Shown here in pieces: positions 18,129 through 26,201 of a stretch of 64,000 nt of DNA (its first letter is position 1; each line of letters begins with the position of its first letter). The position numbers were made by a program, and so were the translations under genes. Under the pieces are notes generated by a model. The model was not told the origin of the DNA. It worked only from the letters and a program-made list of their open reading frames with translations, and did no database searches. The DNA comes from Paenibacillus hexagrammi (GTDB lineage: Bacteria > Bacillota > Bacilli > Paenibacillales > NBRC-103111), in the NCBI RefSeq assembly GCF_021513275.1, contig NZ_CP090978.1, positions 496,001-560,000 of the forward strand, given 5' to 3'.

Positions 18129-18461
18129 ATGAAAGAAACCTTTTTGATCAAGCATGCCGTGGGAGGACGGACATTCGTTGATACGGCGAAGCAGTCTGTC
18201 CCCTACCAAATCCATCAGGATGGCGAAGAATGGTTGTTTGAAGTTCAAGCTCCTCTTGATGAGGCGATGCAGGAGCTTTTGGCTTGGAAGGATGAGCTGA
18301 ACGTGTTTGTTTTCCGGGAGTTTGAGAATGAACCTACTCTGAAAATCTGGTACTACGTGAAGCAAGGGTCCGTTCAATACAATGAGCAGAAGGCTGCACT
18401 AACCTTTGCAGCCTCCTCCAAACTGGAGTATGTGCCAGACAAGTTTAGCGGCAATTATTGA
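18129..18461 (+). CDS. hypothetical protein following pirin
   Basis: A 110-residue soluble protein. The ATG at 18129 is chosen because CAGGAGGAAGCGG precedes it; a further upstream start would overlap the pirin gene. It is acidic, with segments FEVQAPLDEAMQELLAWKDELNVFVF and ENEPTLKIWYYVKQGSVQYN suggesting a mixed alpha/beta fold. No motif is recognised. The close spacing with the pirin gene and a shared terminator suggest a two-gene operon. Confidence 0.6.
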   Translation: MKETFLIKHAVGGRTFVDTAKQSVPYQIHQDGEEWLFEVQAPLDEAMQELLAWKDELNVFVFREFENEPTLKIWYYVKQGSVQYNEQKAALTFAASSKLEYVPDKFSGNY

Positions 18462-18472
18462 ATATGTGGTGA

Positions 18473-18502
18473 CGGGGCCTCCCTACCAAGGAGGCCCGTT
18501 TT
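18473..18502 (+). terminator. terminator of the pirin operon
   Basis: Stem CGGGGCCTCC / GGAGGCCCG with loop CTACCAA and four T, directly after the hypothetical gene and before a convergent gene. Confidence 0.75.
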
Positions 18503-18520
18503 CAATGTGGGATGATTTGG

Positions 18521-19426
18521 CTAGGATGTAAGAAAATCTCCGCCGTTGACGTGAATGGTTTCTCCGGTTACATACCGCGAGTCATCGCTGGCGAGATACA
18601 CATAAGCAGGCGCAAGCTCAAAAGGCTGCCCCGCGCGTTTCATGGGCGTATCGGTACCAAAGGTAGCAACCCTTTCGGCAGAGAAGCTTGAGGGGATCAG
18701 CGGGGTCCAAATTGGACCAGGTGCGACGGCATTGACGCGAATGCCTTTCTCGACGAGGTTCAGAGCTAGGGATCTGGTGAAGGAAACGATGGCTCCTTTG
18801 GTTGCGGAGTAATCAAGTAATGTCTTTTCGCCCCGGTACGCCGTTATGGAGGCTGTATTGATGATTGAGCTTCCTTGCTGCAAATGCGGGAGCGCGGCTT
18901 GCGTCATGAAGAAGAAAGAGAAGATATTGGTGCGAAACGTCTGCTCGAGCTGCTCTTCGGAGATGTCCAGCAGGCTTTCCTGCGGGTATTGAACGCCGAT
19001 ATTGTTAACGAGAATATCCAGTCTGCCGAAGGCAGCCATGGTCTGCTTTACAACGGACGAGCAAGCTGCTTTGGATTGCAAATCGAGGCAAAGGGGTAAG
19101 CAGCGCCGACCGAGCTCTTGGATTCTCGCGGCGGTTACGTGAGCGTCCTCCTGTTCATAGAGGTAAGCAATAACAACGTCCGCTCCTTCCTTGGCAAAAG
19201 CGATCGCAGTTGCCCGGCCGATGCCGCTGTCTCCACCCGTGATAATGGCAACACGGCCCGAGAGCTTACCGCTGCCTTTGTAGGACGGATTCTCAAAGAT
19301 AGGCTGCGGAGTCATGAGATATTCCAGACCGGGCTGCTGATCTTGATGCTGGGGCGGAAAAGCAACAGGCTGCTCTTTGCATTCGGTTTTCTTGCCGTAA
19401 TACGGATATACCGGATAAGGATGCAT
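18521..19426 (-). CDS. SDR-family oxidoreductase (YhdF/YhxC, general stress type)
   Basis: A 301-residue short-chain dehydrogenase/reductase of the extended stress-protein type. An N-terminal extension (PYPVYPYYGKKTECKEQPV, PPQHQDQQPGLEYLM) precedes the Rossmann fold. The cofactor loop is IITGGDSGIGRATAIAFA; the NNIG motif and the catalytic Ser, Tyr and Lys are present (NTASITAYRG and LDYSATKGA). PG motif and the C-terminal GETIHVNGG are intact. The ATG has TGGAGG upstream. Similar Bacillus genes belong to the general stress regulon; no sigma-B promoter could be confirmed here. The substrate is unknown. Confidence 0.87.
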   Translation of the reverse strand: MHPYPVYPYYGKKTECKEQPVAFPPQHQDQQPGLEYLMTPQPIFENPSYKGSGKLSGRVAIITGGDSGIGRATAIAFAKEGADVVIAYLYEQEDAHVTAARIQELGRRCLPLCLDLQSKAACSSVVKQTMAAFGRLDILVNNIGVQYPQESLLDISEEQLEQTFRTNIFSFFFMTQAALPHLQQGSSIINTASITAYRGEKTLLDYSATKGAIVSFTRSLALNLVEKGIRVNAVAPGPIWTPLIPSSFSAERVATFGTDTPMKRAGQPFELAPAYVYLASDDSRYVTGETIHVNGGDFLTS

Positions 19427-19787
19427 AACAGGGCCTCCACATCATCAGAAAATAACAATTCGAGTTACTATATTCATGAGGAGCCCAACCGGTTCGGAAA
19501 GACAGGGAAGGAGTAAGGATGAAAAAGGGAGATCGAACTATTTTTAGCCGCACAAGACACTTCCTACAGGGGAAATAACTGCAAACCGGCTGTTTTGTGT
19601 AAATGCCCTCATAATAGTAAAAAAAAGACCAGTCATTGGTCTTTTTTTACTCATTTTTTATTTCGGATAGTTCATAGGATTTCCTTATTGTCCTACCAAG
19701 GAATAATCCAGGTTCTACTGTTTAGTTACAATGTAGAGGATACATCCTAAACCTAAGTTGAGGTCAAGGTATTTTTTTCGGCTAAGT
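19427..19787. other. 361-base intergenic stretch
   Basis: It separates two minus-strand genes. Apart from a bidirectional hairpin at 19620-19648, I see no gene, RNA or clear repeat in it. It presumably contains the promoter of the SDR gene, but no consensus boxes stand out. Confidence 0.5.
19620..19648. terminator. bidirectional hairpin terminator
   Basis: AAAAAAAGACCA, a short GTCAT loop and TGGTCTTTTTTT. It would end transcripts on either strand and most likely serves the minus-strand quinone reductase gene. Confidence 0.7.
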
Positions 19788-20327
19788 TTATGCTTCTTCT
19801 ATCTTTGAAGGCCGAAGAACGTACTCAACATATGCCTTAGCATTGTCAGCAAGCTCTTGCTCTGAAACATGCATAACACCATTCAATACAAACAGGGGTA
19901 AAAACTTCGTGCCAATCAGATTGCTTGTTTGCTGTAAAGGAGTTGTTAGGGTCTCCATGGTAAAACGATTGTATCCACTAGACTGATACGATTCTTCCGG
20001 TCCAAAAGTCGATATCGCAAGACCTAACTCTTTACCGTGAAGCTTGTCACCGCCATCACCATATGCCCAGCCATAGGAGAGCACTTCATCCTGCCATTGT
20101 TTGAGCAAAGCAGGTGTGCTATACCAGTAGAACGGAAATTGAAGAATAATGCGGTTATGTGATTCCAACAGGCTTTGTTCGTGAGCTACGTTTATTTTCC
20201 CGTCAGGGTACGCCTGATAAAGAGTATGAATCGTAATTTCTTCATGTTTTTTCAATTCCTGCATCCAGGCGCGGTTAATTCGAGATTGTTCTAAATTAGG
20301 GTGAGTGATAATAACAAGAGTTTTCAT
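19788..20327 (-). CDS. NAD(P)H-dependent quinone oxidoreductase, flavodoxin-like fold
   Basis: A 179-residue FMN-type reductase of the NQO1/KefF/YwrO group. It begins KTLVIITHPNLEQSRINRAW, followed by the conserved RIILQFPFYWYSTPALLKQW and the LGLAISTFGPEESY region. Such enzymes carry out two-electron reduction of quinones with NAD(P)H and protect from electrophiles. The gene is downstream of, and in the same orientation as, a MarR regulator, and the intervening region carries two copies of the same palindromic operator that also lies before the regulator. Induction by quinones or similar stress is therefore likely (inference). Confidence 0.87.
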   Translation of the reverse strand: MKTLVIITHPNLEQSRINRAWMQELKKHEEITIHTLYQAYPDGKINVAHEQSLLESHNRIILQFPFYWYSTPALLKQWQDEVLSYGWAYGDGGDKLHGKELGLAISTFGPEESYQSSGYNRFTMETLTTPLQQTSNLIGTKFLPLFVLNGVMHVSEQELADNAKAYVEYVLRPSKIEEA

Positions 20328-20392
20328 TAGGAAGTCTCCTTTTTTAAATAAAGTATTGTAGAAATGCTTTCACTTTTCGTTGCTCTCATAAT

Positions 20393-20408
20393 ATTTGTAT
20401 ATACAAAT
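20393..20408. promoter_or_regulatory. MarR-type operator 1
   Basis: Perfect 16-base palindrome ATTTGTATATACAAAT, 66 bases upstream of the quinone reductase start. The same sequence, with at most one change, recurs at 20478 and 20965. Confidence 0.8.
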
Positions 20409-20477
20409 GAAGGGTTAAAAAATTTTCATTTCATTAACAATCATTGTTTCATTCCTTCTTACATGCCTCCTATCTTT

Positions 20478-20493
20478 ATTTGTATATGCAAAT
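20478..20493. promoter_or_regulatory. MarR-type operator 2
   Basis: ATTTGTATATGCAAAT, one base different from operator 1. It sits just after the MarR stop codon and upstream of the reductase gene. Confidence 0.75.
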
Positions 20494-20509
20494 GAAAGGG
20501 TAAAAAAAT

Positions 20510-20944
20510 TTATAGATCTCCTTCTAGCTTAGTGCTCGCCTCGTGAAGCATGTTACTTAAATCTTTACTGAACTCGTTTCCTAGGACTTTGGAATAGCTG
20601 TTATACAATTCTTTTAAAGAAATACGAAATTGATGGTACATCTTTTCGCCTTCTTCTGTTAATGAGATAAATGTTTGTTTTCCATCCATTCTTCTAGTGA
20701 CGAGTTTTAATTTTTCAAGTTTATCAATAAACCTCGTACTAGTCGAAGGAGCAATGGACAATTTGTGGCATAGTTCCTTCTGTGTGATTTCCGGATGGAA
20801 CTTCACAATCATAATCATGTACAGATACGAAGGAGCAAGGTCCCCAAAATCGAATGTATGTTCAGCTAGTTTGGTAATGTTACGAGCAAATCGGCTGGCT
20901 GTAAAGTAAAGACAGTGGATGAGTACCTGTTCTTCCTCGTTCAT
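20510..20944 (-). CDS. MarR-family transcriptional regulator
   Basis: A 144-residue winged-helix regulator. The DNA-binding core is visible in ITQKELCHKLSIAPSTSTRFIDKLEKLKLVTRRMDGKQTFISLTEEG-type order: recognition helix with STSTRFIDKLEKLKL, then the wing RRMDGKQTFISLT. Flanking helices form the dimer interface. It lacks the paired cysteines that would clearly mark the OhrR or YodB types, although one Cys (IHCLYF) is present. Its own upstream region has a copy of the operator found twice before the neighbouring quinone reductase, so it probably represses both itself and that gene. Confidence 0.87.
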   Translation of the reverse strand: MNEEEQVLIHCLYFTASRFARNITKLAEHTFDFGDLAPSYLYMIMIVKFHPEITQKELCHKLSIAPSTSTRFIDKLEKLKLVTRRMDGKQTFISLTEEGEKMYHQFRISLKELYNSYSKVLGNEFSKDLSNMLHEASTKLEGDL

Positions 20945-20964
20945 TAGATCAAATCCTTTTTTTC

Positions 20965-20980
20965 ATTTGCATATACAAAT
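20965..20980. promoter_or_regulatory. MarR-type operator 3 (autoregulatory)
   Basis: ATTTGCATATACAAAT, the mirror variant of operator 2, 20 bases upstream of the marR-type gene start. Confidence 0.75.
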
Positions 20981-21128
20981 TAACATGAAAAGATAGGAAG
21001 GTCAAGTACAGAAAATATAGTACAAAATTGGCTGCTGTTGTTAGGCGAGCGGGCAAGATAACGCGGTACATGCTAATGTTACCAGGTTATAAATTAGTCT
21101 GTTAAGTAAGCCCGGTTATTCTGCTCCC

Positions 21129-21174
21129 TAGGCAATGGTGGAACGGCGAGCGGACTCCTGCTTGCCTTTTTTTC
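21129..21174 (+). terminator. possible terminator-like hairpin
   Basis: TAGGCAA and TTGCCT flank a longer loop and are followed by seven T. No gene on this strand ends nearby, so it may be fortuitous or mark an unrecognised small RNA. The rest of 20981-21263 carries only the promoter and operator of the next operon. Confidence 0.3.
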
Positions 21175-21198
21175 ATATACCCATTTACATGTTATAGT
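21170..21198 (+). promoter_or_regulatory. likely promoter of the GntR/ABC operon
   Basis: TTTTCA, 17-base spacer, TATAGT. The inverted repeat at 21204-21227 covers the expected transcription start. Confidence 0.45.
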
Positions 21199-21203
21199 GA
21201 ATT

Positions 21204-21227
21204 AGTGTACTATTTCATTAGTGCACT
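21204..21227. promoter_or_regulatory. YtrA-type GntR operator
   Basis: Imperfect inverted repeat AGTGTACTA ... TTAGTGCACT just downstream of the -10 box. YtrA-family regulators, one of which is encoded second in this operon, bind AGTGTA/TACACT-like palindromes. Confidence 0.6.
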
Positions 21228-21263
21228 GTTTGTGATTAATTTACTAAAAAGGGTGAGGCGCCT

Positions 21264-22004
21264 ATGCATCAATGGTCAGCTTTATTTGTTAAGGACTTCA
21301 AGTTATCAAGAAGCGTGTTTCTAATGGGTCTCGTCATGAACATATTGATTGCGATGCTGACGCTTTACTTGGAGAGGACAGCTGGGGATTCTTTGCTTAT
21401 GTTCGTACCATTAGCGGTTGCCGCTGTGATTCATGTGGCGTACGTTCCGATTATTGTATTCATCAGTTTGAAGTCGGAGGGTAACCATTTGCACATCTGG
21501 CTGAGCAATCCCCAATCGGCTTCTAAATTGCTGCTCAGTAAAATTGTGAACGGCTTGTTGATGATTATGATTTCATTAATTTTATTGTTTGCGTTATCCG
21601 GACTGCTGGTGGCAGCCAAGTTTAGCTTCATTGAGCCGTATGGGACGGATATTTGGAGAGTGGGATTATTCACTTTTCCTCATATTATTTGGTTTTCTAT
21701 TGAGCTTGGCTTAGGGGTGATGGTTCTTTGGGCCCTGTACCAATACCTCAAACGGAGAATCGGGCGTTGGAGCTGGACGGTGGTTGCTGGAGCGGCCATC
21801 CTAGCGGGAGGCATAGATGCCTGGTTCGAGACCTCCAAGCTGTATCGGTTCATGGCGGATCGGGGATGCCTTACTTATAAATTTCCTACGTTAATATCGG
21901 ATCCGATACACACCTACGTAGGCGGGTATATATATGACTTCATCATTATGATTGGTTTATTCATACTAGCCGCATGGCTCGTGGACCACAAAGTTGAGGG
22001 ATAA
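21264..22004 (+). CDS. ABC-2 type membrane protein of a YtrA-type operon
   Basis: A 246-residue membrane protein with about six helices (for example SVFLMGLVMNILIAMLTLYL, LMFVPLAVAAVIHVAYVPII, IIMIGLFILAAWL). It follows a GGTGAGGCGCC site. It has no recognisable catalytic motif and would pair with the ATP-binding protein encoded two genes downstream as an ABC exporter, perhaps with a cell-envelope stress role as in YtrGABCDEF-like systems. Substrate is unknown. The gap to the GntR gene is two bases, so co-transcription is nearly certain. Confidence 0.7.
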   Translation: MHQWSALFVKDFKLSRSVFLMGLVMNILIAMLTLYLERTAGDSLLMFVPLAVAAVIHVAYVPIIVFISLKSEGNHLHIWLSNPQSASKLLLSKIVNGLLMIMISLILLFALSGLLVAAKFSFIEPYGTDIWRVGLFTFPHIIWFSIELGLGVMVLWALYQYLKRRIGRWSWTVVAGAAILAGGIDAWFETSKLYRFMADRGCLTYKFPTLISDPIHTYVGGYIYDFIIMIGLFILAAWLVDHKVEG

Positions 22005-22006
22005 CG

Positions 22007-22384
22007 ATGGATGAATTTAATGCTTCAAAGCCGATCTATTTGCAATTAGCGGATCGCATTCACAGGCAAATCATAAGCGGAGAATTGAAGGCGGGCGAGA
22101 AGCTTCCTTCGATCCGCGATATGGGGGTCAATTACAACATGAATCCCAACACCGTTCAACGCGCATACAGCGAGTTGGAGCGCGAGGGGATCTTAGAGAC
22201 GAGAAGAGGCCAAGGTACGTTCGTCTCGGAACGACAGGACCGCCTGGTACAACAACGTGACAAGTTGAAGCTTGAACAAATTCAACAATTCGTTCACGTC
22301 ATGCAAGAAATGGGATACAGCGCAGTGGAGATCCTGTCTGGGCTGGAAGAATACTTGAACAACGTTGAGAAGGGCGATGAGTGA
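22007..22384 (+). CDS. GntR-family regulator, YtrA subfamily
   Basis: A 125-residue regulator with the compact YtrA layout: an N-terminal winged helix (SKPIYLQLADRIHRQIISGE, then AGEKLPSIRDMGVNYNMNPNTVQRAYSELE and GILETRRGQGTFVSE) followed by only about 45 residues of dimerising helices. YtrA regulators control the ABC transporter operon in which they lie, and the expected operator is at 21204-21227. The stop overlaps the start of the ATPase gene by eight bases. Confidence 0.9.
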   Translation: MDEFNASKPIYLQLADRIHRQIISGELKAGEKLPSIRDMGVNYNMNPNTVQRAYSELEREGILETRRGQGTFVSERQDRLVQQRDKLKLEQIQQFVHVMQEMGYSAVEILSGLEEYLNNVEKGDE

Positions 22385-23075
22385 TATGATCCGGCTGACG
22401 AACGTGACGAAGAGGTATATCAAACAGATTGCGCTTAAGGATATTTCATTGACGGTGCCGATAGGTAAAATTATCGGTATCGTTGGCGGGAACGGCAGCG
22501 GAAAGTCGACATTATTGAGGTTAATGTCCGGTCTATTGATGCCTACGAGCGGAAGTGTGACGGTAAACGGAGAGATGGCCAATCGAAGAACCAGCAAAGT
22601 CGTTTCGTATTCTTCTGATTTAGGCTCCTTTTATCCGACGTTCTCGGTGAGAGATGCGGTGCGGTTTCAAGCTTCGCAATTCACCGACTTTAACCTTGTT
22701 AAAGCGGAAGAAGTTATGCGGCTTATGCGGCTGGATCCTCATATGAAGGTCAAAGAGCTCTCGAAAGGCAACCGCGGCCGATTGCAAATCGTGCTTACGT
22801 TGGCCAGAGAGGCCCCCTATATCCTGATGGATGAACCCTTATCCGGGCTTGACCCAATGAAGCGCGAGTCTATCGTGAAAGGAATCATTTCGTACGTGGA
22901 TTTAAAATCCCAATCCCTTATTATGGCAAGCCATGAGGTTTCGGAAATCGAGACTTTAATTGACGGCTTCATTGCACTTAAAGACGGTTCGCTGCTTCGG
23001 ATGGCTGATGTGGAGGAATTGCATGAATCAGAGGCTCTTCGTATCGCGGATTGGATGAAGAAGGCCTATGCTTAA
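22377..23075 (+). CDS. ABC transporter ATP-binding protein
   Basis: A 232-residue nucleotide-binding protein. Walker A is GGNGSGKST, Walker B is YILMDEP, and the H-loop is MASHE. The signature is LSKGNRGRLQI, a variant of LSGGQ seen in YtrB/EcsA-like exporters. The ATG at 22377 is chosen because GAGAAGGG precedes it; an ATG at 22386 is an alternative. Together with the first gene of the operon it would form an exporter under GntR control. Confidence 0.88.
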   Translation: MSDMIRLTNVTKRYIKQIALKDISLTVPIGKIIGIVGGNGSGKSTLLRLMSGLLMPTSGSVTVNGEMANRRTSKVVSYSSDLGSFYPTFSVRDAVRFQASQFTDFNLVKAEEVMRLMRLDPHMKVKELSKGNRGRLQIVLTLAREAPYILMDEPLSGLDPMKRESIVKGIISYVDLKSQSLIMASHEVSEIETLIDGFIALKDGSLLRMADVEELHESEALRIADWMKKAYA

Positions 23076-23094
23076 GGGAGAGAGGGTGTCGGAC

Positions 23095-23523
23095 GTGACA
23101 GAACGTTCCAAAATGGGGTCAGAAAATGAGGTTTCGTTATTGCGTCTTTATTTGCTCCGGGCTGGGTATCTTGTTGTCGTCGTAGGGCTCGGTCTCAATG
23201 TATGGCCTGAATTCATTAGCCGGTCGGGCTCTTGGGAGCTGATGGAGGGAGTGGTGCAATGCATGCTGATCGCCTTCTGGGCGCTATGCGTCGTCGGGCT
23301 GCGGTATCCTCTGCAGATGCTGCCTGTGCTTCTATGGGAAATCGTGTGGAAGTTGGTCTGGCTGATCGGCGTTGCGCTCCCGATTTGGGCATCCGGTCAG
23401 ATGGACGATTCCACCATGATGATGGTCATTGAATGCTCGCTGGTCGTGATATTTCCTTTCGTCATTCCTTGGCGTTTCGTGTTTGTAAACTACGTGAAGA
23501 AGCGCGGAGACCGGTGGGCTTGA
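23095..23523 (+). CDS. membrane protein of unknown function, last gene of the GntR/ABC operon
   Basis: A 142-residue protein with four hydrophobic segments (YLVVVVGLGLNVWP, MLIAFWALCVVGL, LVWLIGVALPIWA, VVIFPFVIPWRFVF). The GTG at 23095 is preferred because GGGAGAGAGG is eight bases upstream; an ATG at 23068 would overlap the ATPase gene by eight bases and has only a weak site. No family is recognised. Its place suggests a link to the transporter, but a function cannot be assigned. Confidence 0.6.
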   Translation: MTERSKMGSENEVSLLRLYLLRAGYLVVVVGLGLNVWPEFISRSGSWELMEGVVQCMLIAFWALCVVGLRYPLQMLPVLLWEIVWKLVWLIGVALPIWASGQMDDSTMMMVIECSLVVIFPFVIPWRFVFVNYVKKRGDRWA

Positions 23524-23584
23524 TGAGCCAAATCAAACCGATTAAAGAAGGCTGCGCTAACGAAGGAACGATACTTCAATAAAT

Positions 23585-23637
23585 AAAGCGACAACGAAGG
23601 ACTTAATTTACTCGTCCTTCGTTGTCGCTTTCTTCAA
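23585..23637. terminator. strong bidirectional terminator
   Basis: A 17-bp perfect stem (AAGCGACAACGAAGGAC and its complement) with an 11-base loop and TTTCTT. It separates the ABC operon from the convergent MORN gene. Confidence 0.9.
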
Positions 23638-23691
23638 ATTCAGGTGCCGGTGCTCATTATCTATGGTGATTAGAAGAAGCAGACGATGCCG

Positions 23692-25464
23692 CTATTTTAG
23701 TGAACTTACTTGCAGCAGATGAGCTGCTTTCGAATCCTTAAAGTGAGTTAATGTAAACAAGAAATCGTCTTTAGCGTAGCTGTTCATATAAGTCCCGATC
23801 CCTGCCGATGCTTCAAGATCCACCACTCGGTAGCCTGCGTCATTCGGCTCATCCCGTTTCACAACCGTCTCGATGACCGGCTGCAGTACCGCAAGCGGTT
23901 TGCTGCCCCAGATCGCGAGGGAGGTGACAACGGCCTCCTTCGGGTTGTCCTTGGAGGGCTCTACCAGCAGCGACAGCTGGTAGTCGGGATAGCTCATCAG
24001 CAGCTTCAAGCCTGCTGATGAGGCTGCGCCAGCGCCGGCGCTGTCCGCCGCCGGGTCCGTTGAGGCTGCCGCTGCGCCGGCAGCCTGACCCGCATCCGCC
24101 TGCACAGCAGCGGATGCTCCAGCCTCTCCGGCAGCTGCGCTGCTGCCGGAGACATCGCCAGCGGCGGCTTCGCCAGCGCCGCCGGAGCTCAGGGAGGCGT
24201 CTGCGACAGCCGCCTCCTCGCCCGCCAGGGTGACGCTCGCATCCTGCAGCGTCACCTCAGCCGGCTTGCCCAGCAGGTCCTCGACCTTCTTGCTGGGCAA
24301 GCCCAGAAAGCTCTGCAGGCTGATCTGTCCGCCTGCAAAAAAGCTCTTCAGCAGCGGCGCGCCGTCTGCGTCGAACAAAGTGCCAATGCCGTCATAGGCG
24401 CCGGCCTTGAATTGCCCTTGATAGACGAGCTTGCCGGCCTCGTCGTAAGCTTCTCCCAGGCCGCTGAGAGCGCCGCTCTGGAACGTGCCCTTGAAGCGCT
24501 GCACACCCTTCTCATCGAAAGCAGCGCCTTCACCGGCATACGCACCATTTAGGAACTGGCCTTTATATTTCATGAGGCCAGTTGCATAATACTCCGTGCC
24601 TTCCCCCGAGTACAGGCCGTTCTTGAACCCTCCTTCGTAGATCAGCTTGCCTGCAGCGTCGAACAGCTTCCCAGCCCCACTGTACTCTCCTGCGGCGAAT
24701 TCGCCTTCGTAGAGAACTGCGCCGCCCGGGGAGAAGAGCTTCCCTGCGCCGTTATACAATCCGGCGTTAAAAGCGCCGTCATACACAATATCTCCATTAT
24801 CAGCAAATAGCTTCCCGGCTCCGCCGTACTTGCCGTTCTGAAATTCCCCGATATACAGAACCTTCTGTTTATCCGTGTAGAGCGTCCCTGCACCGTTGAA
24901 CGTATCGCCTGCGAAAGCTCCCTTATACAGCATCGAACCTTGATCGTCATACAAGGTGCCGTTTCCGGATTTTTGCCCTTTATCAAAATCTCCTTCGTAC
25001 ACCAGATTGCCTGCTGCATTGTATAATTTGCCTTTGCCTGCATAGAGTCCGTCAACAACATCTCCGACATATCGAGCCTTCGTATTGGCATCGGCGCTGA
25101 CGACCTTGGCCGAGCCGGAGAAGGCGGACAGCTTGGATGTGTTTTCCTGCAGCACAGGCACACGGTGAAGCCACTTGTTGACGATAGCGGGCGGATTGAT
25201 GAAAACAAAATAAATGAGGACGAGAATGGCTAAGACGACGAAGAGGATCAGCCTTTTGGAGATATAGTAGGAGCCGATCAACACATAGTTTTTTAGCGAA
25301 TGTTCCTTGGTCTTTAAGATGCCTTTCAGGTAGTTCTGCGTCTTGGCGATGGCAATGGCCGGCAGCTTGCCGACAATGGCCAGGCCCTTCAGTATATGGC
25401 CGATGAAAGGGGCGACAACGGGTTTAAGCACTTTTTCCAGCGTTTTGACCGGCTGAATGTCCAA
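23692..25464 (-). CDS. membrane-anchored MORN-repeat protein in the eCIS arm
   Basis: A 590-residue protein. The TTG at 25464 is chosen because AAAAGGAGG lies upstream and the longer frame would overlap the PAAR-like gene. One membrane helix (LILFVVLAILVLIYFVFI, about residues 68-86) follows a basic cytoplasmic part. Then come ten MORN-type repeats of about 24 residues (YEGEFAAGEYSGAGKLF and variants, roughly residues 127-365), followed by an Ala/Gly/Ser-rich linker and a mixed C-terminal domain (LLMSYPDYQLSLLVEP). MORN repeats bind lipids or act as scaffolds. It is 20 bases downstream of a DUF4280 PAAR-like gene, so it may anchor or dock the injection particle at the membrane; that is inference. 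Confidence 0.75.
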   Translation of the reverse strand: MDIQPVKTLEKVLKPVVAPFIGHILKGLAIVGKLPAIAIAKTQNYLKGILKTKEHSLKNYVLIGSYYISKRLILFVVLAILVLIYFVFINPPAIVNKWLHRVPVLQENTSKLSAFSGSAKVVSADANTKARYVGDVVDGLYAGKGKLYNAAGNLVYEGDFDKGQKSGNGTLYDDQGSMLYKGAFAGDTFNGAGTLYTDKQKVLYIGEFQNGKYGGAGKLFADNGDIVYDGAFNAGLYNGAGKLFSPGGAVLYEGEFAAGEYSGAGKLFDAAGKLIYEGGFKNGLYSGEGTEYYATGLMKYKGQFLNGAYAGEGAAFDEKGVQRFKGTFQSGALSGLGEAYDEAGKLVYQGQFKAGAYDGIGTLFDADGAPLLKSFFAGGQISLQSFLGLPSKKVEDLLGKPAEVTLQDASVTLAGEEAAVADASLSSGGAGEAAAGDVSGSSAAAGEAGASAAVQADAGQAAGAAAASTDPAADSAGAGAASSAGLKLLMSYPDYQLSLLVEPSKDNPKEAVVTSLAIWGSKPLAVLQPVIETVVKRDEPNDAGYRVVDLEASAGIGTYMNSYAKDDFLFTLTHFKDSKAAHLLQVSSLK

Positions 25465-25484
25465 GCGGTGGTCCTCCTTTTTTT

Positions 25485-25871
25485 CTAAGGAACTTGAATG
25501 GTCATTTGACCGGGCTGCTGAATCTGAATGACGCCGCCCCAATTACACATGCATTTGGACGTATTATTCAGCGCAGGCATATTCGCTACGAGCACTGTAG
25601 GCGAGCCGGGAACCCAAGGGGCTGCTGTGACGGGGATACAGGGCATCGGTGTCATGACCCCGAGCTTGGCAGCCGTTGCAGCGGCAACAGTAGGGTTCGC
25701 CATGGAGCTGCAAGTACCGAACGGAAGGATGTTGACCATTGGTTTGTTGTCCATAATATTGGCAATCGGCATGGAGGTCATCACGCGATTCACTGGCAGC
25801 ACCATGAGTGAGCTTGGCGCCGCGCCGAACGAGCATTGAAGCATGGCTCCGCCGCATACAAGGTTCCCCAT
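25485..25871 (-). CDS. PAAR-like spike protein (DUF4280)
   Basis: A 128-residue protein rich in Met, Pro, Cys and Asn. It begins MGNLVCGGAMLQCSFG and contains ANIMDNKPMVNILPFGTCSS, TPMPCIPVTAAPWVPG and NTSKCMCNWGGVIQI, the pattern of the DUF4280 PAAR-like family. PAAR-like proteins cap the spike tip of contractile systems and can carry effectors. The inner ATG (25871) is used because the family starts there and a GGGGGAAAT site precedes it; an ATG at 25886 is the alternative. It is the first gene of the minus-strand pair with the MORN gene and divergent from the TolC-like gene. Confidence 0.85.
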   Translation of the reverse strand: MGNLVCGGAMLQCSFGAAPSSLMVLPVNRVMTSMPIANIMDNKPMVNILPFGTCSSMANPTVAAATAAKLGVMTPMPCIPVTAAPWVPGSPTVLVANMPALNNTSKCMCNWGGVIQIQQPGQMTIQVP

Positions 25872-26201
25872 ACATATTTCCCCCATTCCGAAGTGGAATT
25901 CATCTATGACCCTTGACTCTTAGCAAATTTTTCATAGAAAAAGATGTGATGAAACAAAGCCTCTCAGCTAGTTTCATAGTACTAGAAAATACATAAGGCG
26001 GCAATGGATTACTTATTTCGGCAGCGTCCGACTTTTTCATACAAAATCTATCTATATCTATAAATAGGGGGATCTTCGTTAACTACCTGAATCAGCTTCG
26101 AAGTGAAGAATCACTTTGTGGGGGTAATTTAGGAAAAAGTGCATGCGGGAAAGGGGGCATCTATTGTACTATAGTAGTAGGGATAGTGAGCGGAGGGATT
26201 T
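25872..26201. other. divergent intergenic region of the eCIS cargo arm
   Basis: It holds the promoters of both the PAAR/MORN pair and the plus-strand gene train, but no consensus -35/-10 pair is evident on either strand. A small inverted repeat (AAGTGA, four bases, TCACTT at 26101-26116) may be an operator. AT-rich tracts around 26040-26070 are also present. The absence of a clear sigma-A promoter is compatible with an alternative sigma factor. Confidence 0.4.

Noticed and set aside
24018..24233. Arginine/proline-rich plus-strand frame opposite the MORN gene
   Set aside because: Low-complexity shadow of the Ala/Gly-rich linker.
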